This document shows, piece after piece, positions 23,134 to 31,947 of a stretch of DNA of 64,000 nucleotides. The translations under genes and the position numbers were made by a program. The first letter of the stretch is position 1. Each line of letters begins with the position of its first letter. This stretch comes from Streptomyces bauhiniae. GTDB lineage: Bacteria > Actinomycetota > Actinomycetes > Streptomycetales > Streptomycetaceae. The stretch is from NCBI RefSeq assembly GCF_004784475.1, contig NZ_SRRT01000005.1, positions 62,001-126,000 on the forward strand, written 5' to 3'. The notes beneath the pieces are model-generated. The model saw nothing but the letters and a program-made list of their open reading frames with translations, did no database searches and was not told the DNA's origin.

Positions 23134-23252
23134 ACGGCGGGGCCCGGAGCTGGGGGGGGGAGTGCTCCGGGTGCCTCGACGTGCGGATGCCCCGGTCCGC
23201 GCGTCCTACGCCTGGCCGGGTGGGGGTGCGCGAGTGACGGAGGGGAACCGCT

Positions 23253-23258
23253 TAAGCT
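23253..23258 (+). promoter_or_regulatory. TANNNT -10 box of a probable leaderless transcript
   Basis: TAAGCT lies 6 nt before the ATG at 23265; no Shine-Dalgarno is present. Confidence 0.5.
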
Positions 23259-23264
23259 CGGCGG

Positions 23265-23885
23265 ATGGCCAAGTACTTCGACGTGCACCCCGACAACCCG
23301 CAGCCCCGCGCCGTGGCGCAGATCGCGGACGCGGTCCGGTCGGGGTCGCTGATCGCTTATCCCACGGACTCGTGCTACGCGCTCGGCTGCAAGCTGGGCA
23401 GCAAGGACGGCATGGAGCGCATCCGCTCCATCCGCAAGCTGGACGACCGGCACCACTTCACGCTGATGTGCCAGAACTTCGCGCAGCTCGGCCAGTTCGT
23501 CCGTATCGACAACGACGTGTTCCGCGCGGTGAAGGCGGCGACGCCGGGCAGCTACACCTTCATCCTGCCGGCCACCCGCGAGGTGCCGCGCATGCTGATG
23601 CACCCGAAGAAGAAGACCGTGGGTGTGCGCATCCCCGACCATGTGGCGACCCAGGCGCTGCTGGCCGAACTGGGCGAGCCGCTGGTGTCCAGCACCCTGC
23701 TGCTCCCGGACGAGGAGGAGCCGCTGACCCAGGGCTGGGAGATCAAGGACCGGCTCGACCACGTGGTGGACGCGGTGGTGGACTCCGGCGAGTGCGGCAC
23801 CGAGCCGACCACGGTGGTGGACTTCTCCAGCGGCGAGGCGGAGATCGTGCGGGTGGGCGCGGGCGACCCCGCGCGGTTCGAATAG
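23265..23885 (+). CDS. Sua5/YciO/YrdC-family protein, YciO-like
   Basis: 206 residues. The N-terminus MAKYFDVHPDNPQPRAVAQI and the motif LIAYPTDSCYALGCKL are those of the family; KKKTVGVRIPDH contributes to the basic groove. The first residues (fDVHPdNPQpR) and total length match the YciO branch rather than TsaC/Sua5. TsaC makes threonylcarbamoyl-AMP for tRNA t6A; YciO's own role is unclear. A clean assignment as t6A enzyme is therefore not justified. Confidence 0.85.
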   Translation: MAKYFDVHPDNPQPRAVAQIADAVRSGSLIAYPTDSCYALGCKLGSKDGMERIRSIRKLDDRHHFTLMCQNFAQLGQFVRIDNDVFRAVKAATPGSYTFILPATREVPRMLMHPKKKTVGVRIPDHVATQALLAELGEPLVSSTLLLPDEEEPLTQGWEIKDRLDHVVDAVVDSGECGTEPTTVVDFSSGEAEIVRVGAGDPARFE

Positions 23886-23928
23886 ACCGGCCGAGCCCGG
23901 CCCAGACCGACAAGGAAGCGTGCTGATC

Positions 23929-24684
23929 ATGACCGACGTACAGGGAACGACCGTCACCATCCCCACGCGGGACGGGGACGCCGACGCCTATCTCACCCAC
24001 CCCGCCGACGGACGTCCGTATCCCGGTGTCCTCTTCTACCAGGACGCCTACGGGCTGCGCCCCTGGCTGAACGGGATGGCCGACCGGCTGGCCGCCGGGG
24101 GGTACACCGTGCTGGTCCCCAATGTGTTCTACCGGCAGGGCACGGCCCCGGTGCTGGACCTGCCCGAGTTCATCGACCCGGAGTCCGACCCGACGATCTG
24201 GGAGCGGCTCGGCCCGCTGGTGCACTCGCTCACCCCTGAGCAGGCGGAGGTGGACGCGGACGCGTTCCTGGGCTGGCTGGAGGAGTCCCCGCTGGTCGCG
24301 GCCGGGCCGGTGGCGGTGACCGGGTACTGCATGGGCGCCCGGCTCGCACTGCGCGCGGCGGCCACGCATCCCGAGCAGGTGGCGGCGGCCGCCGGGTTCC
24401 ACGGCGGCAACCTGGCCACCGAGGACCCGGACAGCCCGCACCTGGGCGCCGGCCGCATCACGGCCGAGCTGTACTTCGGCCACGCCGACCAGGACTCCTC
24501 GATGCCCGAGGAGCAGATGCGCCGCCTGGACGACGCGCTCACGGCCGCCGGGGTACGCCACACCAGCGAGGTCTACGAGGGCGCGCCGCACGGCTACACC
24601 CAGAAGGACACCCCGTCCTACGACGCGGCGGCCGAGGAGCGTCACTGGGCGGCACTCAACTCCCTTCTGCGGCGCACTTTCTGA
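23929..24684 (+). CDS. Dienelactone hydrolase family protein
   Basis: 251 residues of the alpha/beta-hydrolase fold. The nucleophile is Cys in GYCMGARL; Asp and His follow in FGHADQDSS and GAPHGYTQ. N-terminal PGVLFYQDAYGLRPW is typical of the family. The start may be ATG 23929 or GTG 23920; AAGGA lies between the ideal distances for both. It probably opens lactones or cleaves small esters in the cytoplasm. It follows the YciO gene by about 40 bp and may share its transcript. Confidence 0.85.
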   Translation: MTDVQGTTVTIPTRDGDADAYLTHPADGRPYPGVLFYQDAYGLRPWLNGMADRLAAGGYTVLVPNVFYRQGTAPVLDLPEFIDPESDPTIWERLGPLVHSLTPEQAEVDADAFLGWLEESPLVAAGPVAVTGYCMGARLALRAAATHPEQVAAAAGFHGGNLATEDPDSPHLGAGRITAELYFGHADQDSSMPEEQMRRLDDALTAAGVRHTSEVYEGAPHGYTQKDTPSYDAAAEERHWAALNSLLRRTF

Positions 24685-24722
24685 CGCTTGCTCACGTCAC
24701 GGAACGTGTTCGGTTCAACTGA

Positions 24723-24764
24723 TTGACACGTCCGTGACACACAAGCACTCTGAGAGCGCTCTCA
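24723..24764 (+). promoter_or_regulatory. Promoter with LacI-family operator before the glucanase gene
   Basis: TTGACA (24723-24728) is a -35 match. TGAGAGCGCTCTCA (24751-24764), a perfect 14-bp palindrome of the CebR/LacI type, covers the expected -10 and start region. Repressor binding there would block transcription until a sugar inducer is present. Confidence 0.65.
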
Positions 24765-24819
24765 ACAAGGTACGGACCAGTATCCGTGCCGCCCCGAACC
24801 CCCACACGGAGGTGGAGAG

Positions 24820-26016
24820 TTGACTCGAAGAATCGCTCGTTCCGCGCTGTCGGCCACGGCCACGGCCGCCCTGGTCGGCTCAGTGCTGACGTTCGGCGCC
24901 GCCGGCCAGGCCAGTGCCGCGGTGCCGGACACGATCCCGCTCCAGATCACCAACAACTCGGGCCGCTCCGAGCCGGTGTACATCTACGACCTCGGCACCC
25001 AGTTGTCCTCCGGGCAGCAGGGCTGGGCCGACGCAGGCGGCACCTTCCACGCCTGGCCGGCCGGCGGCAACCCGCCGACCCCGGCGCCGGACGCGGCCAT
25101 CGCCGGGCCCGGTCCGGGCCAGTCGACGACCATCCGGATACCGAAGTTCTCCGGCCGGATCTACTTCTCCTACGGCCGCAAGCTGGACTTCCGCCTCACC
25201 ACCGGCGGTCTGGTGCAGCCGGCCGTGCAGAACCCCTCGGACCCGAACCGGGACATCCTGTTCAGTTGGTCCGAGTACACGCTCAACGACGCCGGGCTCT
25301 GGCTCAACAGCACCCAGGTCGACATGTTCTCGGCGCCCTACGCGGTCGGTGTGAAGCGGGGCAACGGCCAGGTCGCCACCACCGGCCACCTGAAGGCGGG
25401 CGGCTACTCGGCCGTCATGAACTCGCTGAAGAGCAAGTCGGGTTGGTCGGGCCTGGTGCAGACCCGCTCGGACGGCACCGTGCTGCGCGCCCTCTCCCCG
25501 CTGTACGGCGTGGAGACCGGGGCGCTGCCGGCCAACGTGATGGACGACTACGTCAACCGGGTCTGGTCCAAGTACTCCTCGCAGACCCTGACCGTGACGC
25601 CGTTCACCGACCAGCCGAACACCAAGTACTTCGGCCGGGTCTCGGGCAACGTCATGAACTTCACCAACTCCTCCGGCGCGGTGGTCACCAGCTTCCAGAA
25701 GCCGGACGCCTCCAGCATCTTCGGCTGCCACAAGCTGCTGGACGCGCCCAACGACCAGGTGCGCGGGCCCATCTCCCGCACCCTGTGCGCCGGTTACAAC
25801 CGCTCCACGCTGCTGAGCAACCCCAACCAGCCGGACAGCTCCGACGCCGGCTTCTACCAGGACGGGGTCACCAACCAGTACGCGAAGGCCATCCACGCGC
25901 AGATGGCCGACGGCAAGGCGTACGCCTTCGCCTTCGACGACGTCGGCGCCCACGAGTCGCTCGTCAACGACGGCAACCCGCAGCAGGCGTACCTCACGCT
26001 GGACCCGCTGAACTGA
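24820..26016 (+). CDS. Secreted beta-1,3-glucanase, glycoside hydrolase family 64
   Basis: 398 residues. TTG start after GGAGGTGGAGAG. A signal peptide MTRRIARSALSATATAALVG...GQASAA is followed by PDTIPLQITNNSGRSEPVYI, the N-terminal domain of GH64 laminaripentaose-producing glucanases. Later segments such as IYFSYGRKLDF and FSWSEYTLND also fit. The enzyme cleaves beta-1,3-glucan of fungal walls or laminarin. Regulation by a LacI-type repressor is suggested by the operator at 24751. A strong terminator follows at 26027. Confidence 0.88.
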   Translation: MTRRIARSALSATATAALVGSVLTFGAAGQASAAVPDTIPLQITNNSGRSEPVYIYDLGTQLSSGQQGWADAGGTFHAWPAGGNPPTPAPDAAIAGPGPGQSTTIRIPKFSGRIYFSYGRKLDFRLTTGGLVQPAVQNPSDPNRDILFSWSEYTLNDAGLWLNSTQVDMFSAPYAVGVKRGNGQVATTGHLKAGGYSAVMNSLKSKSGWSGLVQTRSDGTVLRALSPLYGVETGALPANVMDDYVNRVWSKYSSQTLTVTPFTDQPNTKYFGRVSGNVMNFTNSSGAVVTSFQKPDASSIFGCHKLLDAPNDQVRGPISRTLCAGYNRSTLLSNPNQPDSSDAGFYQDGVTNQYAKAIHAQMADGKAYAFAFDDVGAHESLVNDGNPQQAYLTLDPLN

Positions 26017-26026
26017 CGGGAACGCG

Positions 26027-26060
26027 AAGGGTCCCGCACACACCCGTGTGCGGGACCCTT
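26027..26060. terminator. Bidirectional perfect 15-bp terminator hairpin
   Basis: AAGGGTCCCGCACAC and GTGTGCGGGACCCTT around ACCC, between the convergent glucanase and M4 protease genes; A- and T-rich ends suit both directions. Confidence 0.9.
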
Positions 26061-26080
26061 GTCGTGCGGGGAGGTGCGGA

Positions 26081-28498
26081 TCAGCCGGTCGTCAGGGCGG
26101 TGTCGTCGATGACGAAGCTGGTCTGGAGCGAGGAGTCCTCGACCCCGGTGAACTTCAGGCTGACCGTCGAGCCCGCCAGCGAGGACAGGTCGATGGTCTT
26201 CAGGACGTACCCCGTGGCCTTGTTGAGGTTGGAGTAGGTCGCCAGGGTGGTCGAACCGGCGGTGAGCGTCAGCTTGTCGTACTGGGTGCTGGTGGTGGTC
26301 TCCGCCGAGTCCACGTGCAGGTAGAAGGTCAGGGTCGCCTTGCAGCCCGCGGGGATCGCTACCGACTGGGCCAGGGTGTCGGTGTGCGTGGAGCCGTAGC
26401 CGTCCAGCCAAGCCTTGTACGAGCCGCCGTGGCTGGCCTGGCCGCTGTCGGTGGTAATGACGCCGCTGCTCGCGGTCCAGCCGGTGTTGCCGGACTCGAA
26501 GCCGGGGTTGGCGAGCAACTGGGTCGCCGAGCAGCCGCCGCCGGTGGCGCTGACCGTCCAGGTGAAGGCGGCCGTGCCGGTCTTGCCCGCGGAGTCGGTC
26601 ACGGTGACCGTGGTGCTGGAGGAGCCCGCGCTGGTCGGGGTGCCGGTGATCAGGCCGGTGGAGGCGTTGATCGACAGCCCGGCCGGGAGCCCGGTGGCGC
26701 TGTAGCTGAGCGCGCCGCTGTTGGTGCTGCTGGCCTGGATCTGGAGGCTGACCGCCTTGCCCACGGTGGCGGACTGGTTGCCCGGGTTGGTGACGGTCAC
26801 CCCGCTGGCCGGCGGGTTGATGTGGCTGCCGACGTTGATCCCGGCGAAGGCATTGCCGACGGCCGCGTACTCGGCGGAGTTGGCGCCGTAGAGCGCGGTG
26901 GCCGCGTTCAGGGCGGCGGTGCGGGCGGCCGCGTAGTTGGTGCTGGACGTCATGTACGTCGTCAGCGCCTTGTACCAGATCTGGAGGGCCTTGTCCCGGC
27001 CGATGCCGGTGACCGCGACGCCGTCCGAGGTCGGGCTGTTGTAGGTGACGCCGTTGATGACCTTGGTACCGCTGCCCTCGGAGAGCAGGTAGAACATGTG
27101 GTTCGCCGGGCCCGAGGAGTAGTGCACGTCCAGGCCGCCGAGGCTGGAGGACCAACTGTCCTTGGACGCGCCGTCCTTGCTCGGCTTGTCCATGTAACGC
27201 AGCGGCGAGCCGTCGCCGTTGATGTCGATCTTCTCGCCGATGAGGTAGTCACCGGGATCGCTGGTGTTGTTCGCGTAGAACTCCACACCGGTGCCGAAGA
27301 TGTCGGAGGTCGCCTCGTTCAACCCGCCGGATTCACCGGTGTAGTTGAGCCCGGCGGTGTTGGAGGTGACACCGTGGCTCATCTCGTGGCCGGCGACGTC
27401 CAGCGAGGTGAGGGCGTGGGTGTTGCTCGTGCCGTCGCCGTAGGTCATGCAGAAGCAGGAGTCGTCCCAGAACGCGTTGACGTAGGCGTTGCTGTAGTGG
27501 ACGCGGCTGTAGGCGGCGACGCCGTCGTTGCGTATGCCGCTGCGGCCGAAGGTGTTCTTGTAGAAGTCCCAGGTCTCCTGGGCGCCGTAGGCGGCGTCGG
27601 CGGCGGCGGTCTGGGTGTCCGAGCCCGCGCCCGAGCCCCACACGTCGTCGGCGTCGGTGAACAGGGTGCCGGTGCCCGACGTGCCCTTGTTCAGGTTGTA
27701 CGTCTTGTGGCCGCCGCGCGTGGTGTCGTAGAGCTGGTACGTCGACCCGGACAGCGTGGTGTTGAGGCTGACCGTGCCGCTGTACTGGGTCTTGCCGGTG
27801 CCGGTCTGCACCGCCTGGTAGCGGTACAGCTCCTTGCCGGAGGTGGCGTCGGTGATGACGTGCAGCTTGCTCGGGGTGCCGTCGTCCTGGAAGCCGCCGA
27901 TGACGGATTCCCAGGCGAGCGTCGGGGTGCCGGAGCCGGCCCAGATCACCTTGCGCGCGCTGTCGGCGGCGGGCTTCTCCGCCTTCAGGGCCTTGGCGGC
28001 CTTGAGCGCCGTGGACTGCGCGGCGGATTTGGTCACGGCCGCGGTGGTCGAGGCGACCTTGATGACCCGCTTGGTGTTGAAGGTGGTGCTCACCGTGCCC
28101 TTGGCCACGGAGGCGGGCGGGGTGTGCACCACGAGGTCGCCGCCGAGGACCGGCAGGCCCGCGTAGGTGCGCTCGTAACGGGTGTGCACGGTGCCGTCGT
28201 TGTCCTTGACGACGTCCCGGACGACCAGCTTCTCCTTGGCGCCGAGGCCGAGGGAGCGGGCGGTGTCGTCGGTGCCCTGCTTGGCGGTCTTGAGCAGCGC
28301 CGCGTGCTGGGCGGGGCTGAGCCTGGCCTCCAGGGCGCCGGTGCGCAGCGGGGCGTGGGGGGCGGCGGGCCGGGCGGCCGCGGGGGTCGCCTGGACGGCC
28401 ACGGCGAGGAGCGCCGCCGTGGACAGCAGGGCGGCCCCGACCGTGGCTCCCTTGCGGGAAACCCGGCCGGAAAGGGGTCTGTGGGGAAGGCGTCTCAC
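26081..28498 (-). CDS. Secreted thermolysin-like (M4) metalloprotease with C-terminal accessory domains
   Basis: 805 residues from GTG 28498, set by GGAGG seven bases upstream. Order: signal peptide, FTP and PepSY-type propeptide (to about residue 220), M4 catalytic domain with VAGHEMSHGVTSNT (two zinc His and catalytic Glu) and GGLNEATSD (third ligand), M4 C-terminal domain ending NVGSHINPP, an Ig-like domain of the putative-Ig type (VTVTNPGNQSATVGKAVSLQ), and a final beta-sandwich with NPGFESGNTGWTAS, probably substrate- or wall-binding. It is an extracellular general protease, matured by propeptide cleavage. Confidence 0.92.
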   Translation of the reverse strand: MRRLPHRPLSGRVSRKGATVGAALLSTAALLAVAVQATPAAARPAAPHAPLRTGALEARLSPAQHAALLKTAKQGTDDTARSLGLGAKEKLVVRDVVKDNDGTVHTRYERTYAGLPVLGGDLVVHTPPASVAKGTVSTTFNTKRVIKVASTTAAVTKSAAQSTALKAAKALKAEKPAADSARKVIWAGSGTPTLAWESVIGGFQDDGTPSKLHVITDATSGKELYRYQAVQTGTGKTQYSGTVSLNTTLSGSTYQLYDTTRGGHKTYNLNKGTSGTGTLFTDADDVWGSGAGSDTQTAAADAAYGAQETWDFYKNTFGRSGIRNDGVAAYSRVHYSNAYVNAFWDDSCFCMTYGDGTSNTHALTSLDVAGHEMSHGVTSNTAGLNYTGESGGLNEATSDIFGTGVEFYANNTSDPGDYLIGEKIDINGDGSPLRYMDKPSKDGASKDSWSSSLGGLDVHYSSGPANHMFYLLSEGSGTKVINGVTYNSPTSDGVAVTGIGRDKALQIWYKALTTYMTSSTNYAAARTAALNAATALYGANSAEYAAVGNAFAGINVGSHINPPASGVTVTNPGNQSATVGKAVSLQIQASSTNSGALSYSATGLPAGLSINASTGLITGTPTSAGSSSTTVTVTDSAGKTGTAAFTWTVSATGGGCSATQLLANPGFESGNTGWTASSGVITTDSGQASHGGSYKAWLDGYGSTHTDTLAQSVAIPAGCKATLTFYLHVDSAETTTSTQYDKLTLTAGSTTLATYSNLNKATGYVLKTIDLSSLAGSTVSLKFTGVEDSSLQTSFVIDDTALTTG

Positions 28499-28830
28499 TC
28501 GTACTCCTCCTGTGAAGGGAGTGGGGAGGATGCGCGTACGGGGCGAGAATGGCACCTTGACTAGGTCATGTCACCAAGCGCCGGGGCAAGCGAGGGTTTT
28601 CCCTAGGAGGTCGCAGGGATTCCGGCGAATGAATTCGACCTCAAACCTCGCTGTGTAAAACCTTTTTGACAACCGGACAAAGAAATCACCATGACCGTCC
28701 GCATTCCGGAGTGCCGGTTTTCCCGGAGCGGGTCTCCGAGGGGTACCCCGCCTCCCCCCTGAGACGGACCCCCGAGAACCCGCCTGTGAGGGGACGACCG
28801 CACCCCCGCTCTCCCCCTACCGTCTCTTCC
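28499..28830. promoter_or_regulatory. Divergent noncoding region between protease and sensor kinase genes
   Basis: About 330 bp without a supported gene. It holds the protease ribosome site (GGAGG at 28506-28510) and, at the right end, TACCGT (28818-28823) seven bases before the kinase GTG, a candidate leaderless promoter. I see no strong operator palindrome. Confidence 0.45.
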
Positions 28831-30195
28831 GTGACCGATACGACGCACACCCAGCCGATACCGCCGGGCCGGACCGCGCGGCAGCGCAGCCCCGAGTTCC
28901 GGTTCGCCGCGGACGCCCTGCGCGGGCTGCGGCAGGACCTGTTCCACCAGGCCTTCGCCTACCGCCCGCTGCCGCCCACCGAACCCGGCGGCCGCTTCAC
29001 CCGGAGCGGCTCCGCGCGTATGCGGGAGTACGGGGCCTGGGCACCGCACATGGCGGTGGCCGCCGTCGCGGGGCTGTCGGCGTTCGTCTCCGTGGTGGGC
29101 ACGTACACCGACGGCCTGTTCGGACTGCTGTGCGCGCTGCTGGCCGGGGCGCCGGTGCTGCTGACGCTGGTGCGTCCGGTGGGGGCCTTCTGGGTCTCCC
29201 TGGCGGGGAACGCCCTGGCCCTGTTCCTCGACGGAGGTACCACGCGCGAATCCCCCTGGCTGCCCGGCGGCTTCGTCGCGCACCTGGCCGTGGTGACGGT
29301 CGTCGCGATGCGCACCCGCCCCCGGACGGCCGCCTGGATGTGGCTGCTGACCGCGGTCTACGGGTTCTTCACCTACGGTCTGTTCGGCTGGAGCGACGAC
29401 TTGGGCCACGGGTCCGACCTGGGACCGATGCTGTTCTTCGCCGGCGCCTTCCTGCTGGCCGTCTCGGTCCGGCAGACCCTCAGGCAGGCCCGCCGGGAGG
29501 TGAGCGTCCACCAGACCGTCACCGCGCACGAGCGCTCGCGGCGCACCCTGCTGGAGGAGCGCACCACCATCGCCCGCGAGCTGCACGACGTGGTCGCCCA
29601 CCACATGTCGGTGGTCGCCATCCAGGCCGAGGCCGCGCCCTACCGGGTTCAGAACCCGCCGCCGGAGCTGGAGAAGGCGTTCGCCACCATCCGGGAGAAC
29701 GCGGTCGCCGCCCTGACCGAGCTGCGCCGGGTCCTGGGCGTGGTCCGCGCCCAGGACTACGAGGCACCGGACGCCCCGCAGCCCACCCTCGCGGACCTGG
29801 ACGCCCTGCTCGCCAACGTCCGGGACGCCGGGCTCGACGTCACCAGGACGGTGACGGGCGCGGTGCGCGAACTCCCGCAGGGCGTGGAGCTGTCGGCGTA
29901 CCGGATCGTGCAGGAGGCGCTCAGCAACACCCTGCGGCACGCGCCGGGCGCGGACGCCAAGGTGGAGATCGGGTACGTGCTCGGCGGTCTGGGTCTGCGC
30001 GTGGTCAACGGGGCGCCGCCCGCGCCGAGTCTGATCAAGCCCTCCCCCGGCGCCGGGCACGGCATCACGGGCATGCGCGAACGCGTCTCCATGCTGAACG
30101 GCGAGATGACGGCGGCCCCGACGGCCGAGGGCGGCTACGAAGTCGCCGTGTTCCTGCCGGTCCCGGCGGCCGCCCCGAGCGAGGGTGGGGCATGA
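28831..30195 (+). CDS. NarL-type sensor histidine kinase
   Basis: About 454 residues from GTG 28831. An N-terminal helical tail leads to membrane helices between about residues 70 and 220 (MAVAAVAGLSAFVSVVGTY, LCALLAGAPVLLTLV, HLAVVTVVAMR). HisKA_3 follows, with ERTTIARELHDVVAHHMSVV (phospho-His in ELHD). The ATPase part has SAYRIVQEALSNTLRHA (N-box) and GHGITGMRERV. It overlaps the response regulator by ATGA. The stimulus is unknown; the membrane block has no large outside loop, so it may sense membrane state. Confidence 0.9.
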   Translation: MTDTTHTQPIPPGRTARQRSPEFRFAADALRGLRQDLFHQAFAYRPLPPTEPGGRFTRSGSARMREYGAWAPHMAVAAVAGLSAFVSVVGTYTDGLFGLLCALLAGAPVLLTLVRPVGAFWVSLAGNALALFLDGGTTRESPWLPGGFVAHLAVVTVVAMRTRPRTAAWMWLLTAVYGFFTYGLFGWSDDLGHGSDLGPMLFFAGAFLLAVSVRQTLRQARREVSVHQTVTAHERSRRTLLEERTTIARELHDVVAHHMSVVAIQAEAAPYRVQNPPPELEKAFATIRENAVAALTELRRVLGVVRAQDYEAPDAPQPTLADLDALLANVRDAGLDVTRTVTGAVRELPQGVELSAYRIVQEALSNTLRHAPGADAKVEIGYVLGGLGLRVVNGAPPAPSLIKPSPGAGHGITGMRERVSMLNGEMTAAPTAEGGYEVAVFLPVPAAAPSEGGA

Positions 30196-30857
30196 CGATC
30201 CGCGTGGTGATCGCCGACGACCAGATGATGGTCCGCGAGGGCTTCTCGGTCCTGCTGAACGCGATGCCGGACATCGAGGTCGTCGGCGAGGCGGTCAACG
30301 GCCGCGAGGCCGTCGCGCGGGTGCGTGAACTCGCCCCGGACGTCGTCCTGATGGACATCCGCATGCCGGAGATGAACGGCATCGAGGCGACGCGCGAGAT
30401 CATCGCGGCAGACGCGACGGCCAAGGTGCTGGTGCTCACCACCTTCGACCTGGACGAGTACGTGTACCAGGCCCTGCGGGCCGGGGCCTCCGGCTTCCTG
30501 CTGAAGGACGCCTCCGCACGCCAACTCGCGGACGGCGTGCGGGTGGTGGCCTCCGGAGAGGCGCTGCTCGCGCCGACCGTCACCAAGCGGCTGATCCACG
30601 AGTTCTCCCGCCTCTCCGAGGCTCCGCGCCTGATGCCGGCCGCCCACGCGGCCTACGGCGAGCTGACCGAGCGGGAGACGGAGGTGCTGGTGCTGATCGC
30701 GCAGGGCCTGTCGAACTCCGAGATCGCCGAGCGGCTGGTGGTGGCCGACTCCACCGTCAAGACCCATGTGAGCCGCATCCTGGTGAAGCTGGGCCTGAGG
30801 GACCGCACCCAGGCGGCGGTGTTCGCGTACGAGGCGCGGCTGGTCACACCGGGGTGA
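30192..30857 (+). CDS. NarL/LuxR-type response regulator
   Basis: 221 residues. The receiver domain MTIRVVIADDQMMVREGFSV has the acidic pair and phospho-acceptor Asp in DVVLMDIRMPEMNG; Thr and Lys follow in VLTTFD and FLLKDAS. The C-terminal LuxR HTH reads LTERETEVLVLIAQGLSNSE and TVKTHVSRILVKLGLRDR. It is the partner of the overlapping kinase gene. Target promoters are not evident in the window. Confidence 0.93.
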   Translation: MTIRVVIADDQMMVREGFSVLLNAMPDIEVVGEAVNGREAVARVRELAPDVVLMDIRMPEMNGIEATREIIAADATAKVLVLTTFDLDEYVYQALRAGASGFLLKDASARQLADGVRVVASGEALLAPTVTKRLIHEFSRLSEAPRLMPAAHAAYGELTERETEVLVLIAQGLSNSEIAERLVVADSTVKTHVSRILVKLGLRDRTQAAVFAYEARLVTPG

Positions 30858-30867
30858 CCCGGCGGGA

Positions 30868-31842
30868 CTACCAGCGTCCGGGCTCCGTGCCCACCAGCGG
30901 CTTGGAGGCGATGCCGTCCACACCCACGGGCACGTCGCCCTGGAGCATCACCCGGTGCATGATCCGGGGGTGGTCCACGTGGGCGGTGTCGCTGGGGGCG
31001 AGGTGGACGGTGGCCCGGTTGTCCCAGAAGGCGACACTGCCGGGCTCCCAGCGGAAGCGGACGGTGTACTCCGGCCGTACCACCTGCTCCAGCAGCATCT
31101 CCAGCAGGGCCGCGCTCTCCGGCCGGGAGACGCCGGAAATCTGCTCCAGGTAATACCCGTTGACGAACAGCACCCGCTCCCCCGTCTCCGGGTGCACCCG
31201 CACCAGGGGGTGTTCGGAGGCGACCTGGTGGTCCAGCAGATGCCGCAGGTACGCGTCGTCGCCGGGCCGGGGCTGGTAGCCGACCCCGAGCCGGTGCTCG
31301 GCCCTGAGGCCGTCCACGAAGGCGCGCACCGGCGCGGAGAGCCCGGCGTAGGCGGCGGCCAGGTTGGCCCAGGTGGTGTCGCCGCCGTACGGGGGTACGG
31401 TCTCGGCGCGCAGGATGGTCGCGGCGGGCGGGTCGATCCGGGCGCCGTGGTCGCAGTGCCAGCCGCGCAGCAGGGTGTGCCGGCGCCGGCGCAGCCACTC
31501 CTCGTGCTCCATGCCGAACCGGCCGCCCAGCTCCAGCCGGTCGGCGGTCGTCTCCACCTCGGGGAAGCCCTCCGGCGAGGCACTCCCCCGCTTGCGCAGC
31601 ACCACGGGCTCGCCGAAGCGGCGGGCGAAGGCGACGTGCCCGGCGTGGTCGAGCCGCTGGTCGCGGAAGAACACCACCTTCCAGCGCAGCATCGTGTCCC
31701 TGATCAGCGCCACCAGGGAGTCGTCGAGCGGTGCGGCGAGGTCGACGCCGGTGATCTCGGCGCCGATGTGCCCCGCGACCGGTTTCACCGCCACGCCCGC
31801 GCTGCGCTCGGGCCGCTCCGCCGAGGTGCTGTCCGTGGTCAT
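30868..31842 (-). CDS. TauD/TfdA-family Fe(II)/2-oxoglutarate dioxygenase
   Basis: 324 residues. The iron triad appears as HxD in RGWHCDHGAR and a distal His in the HPRIMHRVMLQGD region, with the oxoglutarate-binding Arg there too. N-terminal AVKPVAGHIGAEITGVDLA is the family start. Relatives oxidise taurine, sulfonates, alkyl sulfates or 2,4-D-like acids; which one fits here cannot be decided. It stands alone, with no sulfonate transporter in the window. Confidence 0.88.
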   Translation of the reverse strand: MTTDSTSAERPERSAGVAVKPVAGHIGAEITGVDLAAPLDDSLVALIRDTMLRWKVVFFRDQRLDHAGHVAFARRFGEPVVLRKRGSASPEGFPEVETTADRLELGGRFGMEHEEWLRRRRHTLLRGWHCDHGARIDPPAATILRAETVPPYGGDTTWANLAAAYAGLSAPVRAFVDGLRAEHRLGVGYQPRPGDDAYLRHLLDHQVASEHPLVRVHPETGERVLFVNGYYLEQISGVSRPESAALLEMLLEQVVRPEYTVRFRWEPGSVAFWDNRATVHLAPSDTAHVDHPRIMHRVMLQGDVPVGVDGIASKPLVGTEPGRW

Positions 31843-31947
31843 GTGTGCGCTCCCGAAGGTCGTCGTACGGGCCTCACCGTGATCGTGTCAGCCCGACGGC
31901 GCCCTTGGCGAGCGCGACGGCTGACACCTGCCATGCAAAAGCAGCGC

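Noticed and set aside
26048..28564. 838-codon open frame antisense to the M4 protease
   Set aside because: Val/Gly/Ala-rich text without any domain; the opposite strand encodes an intact protease with HEMSH.
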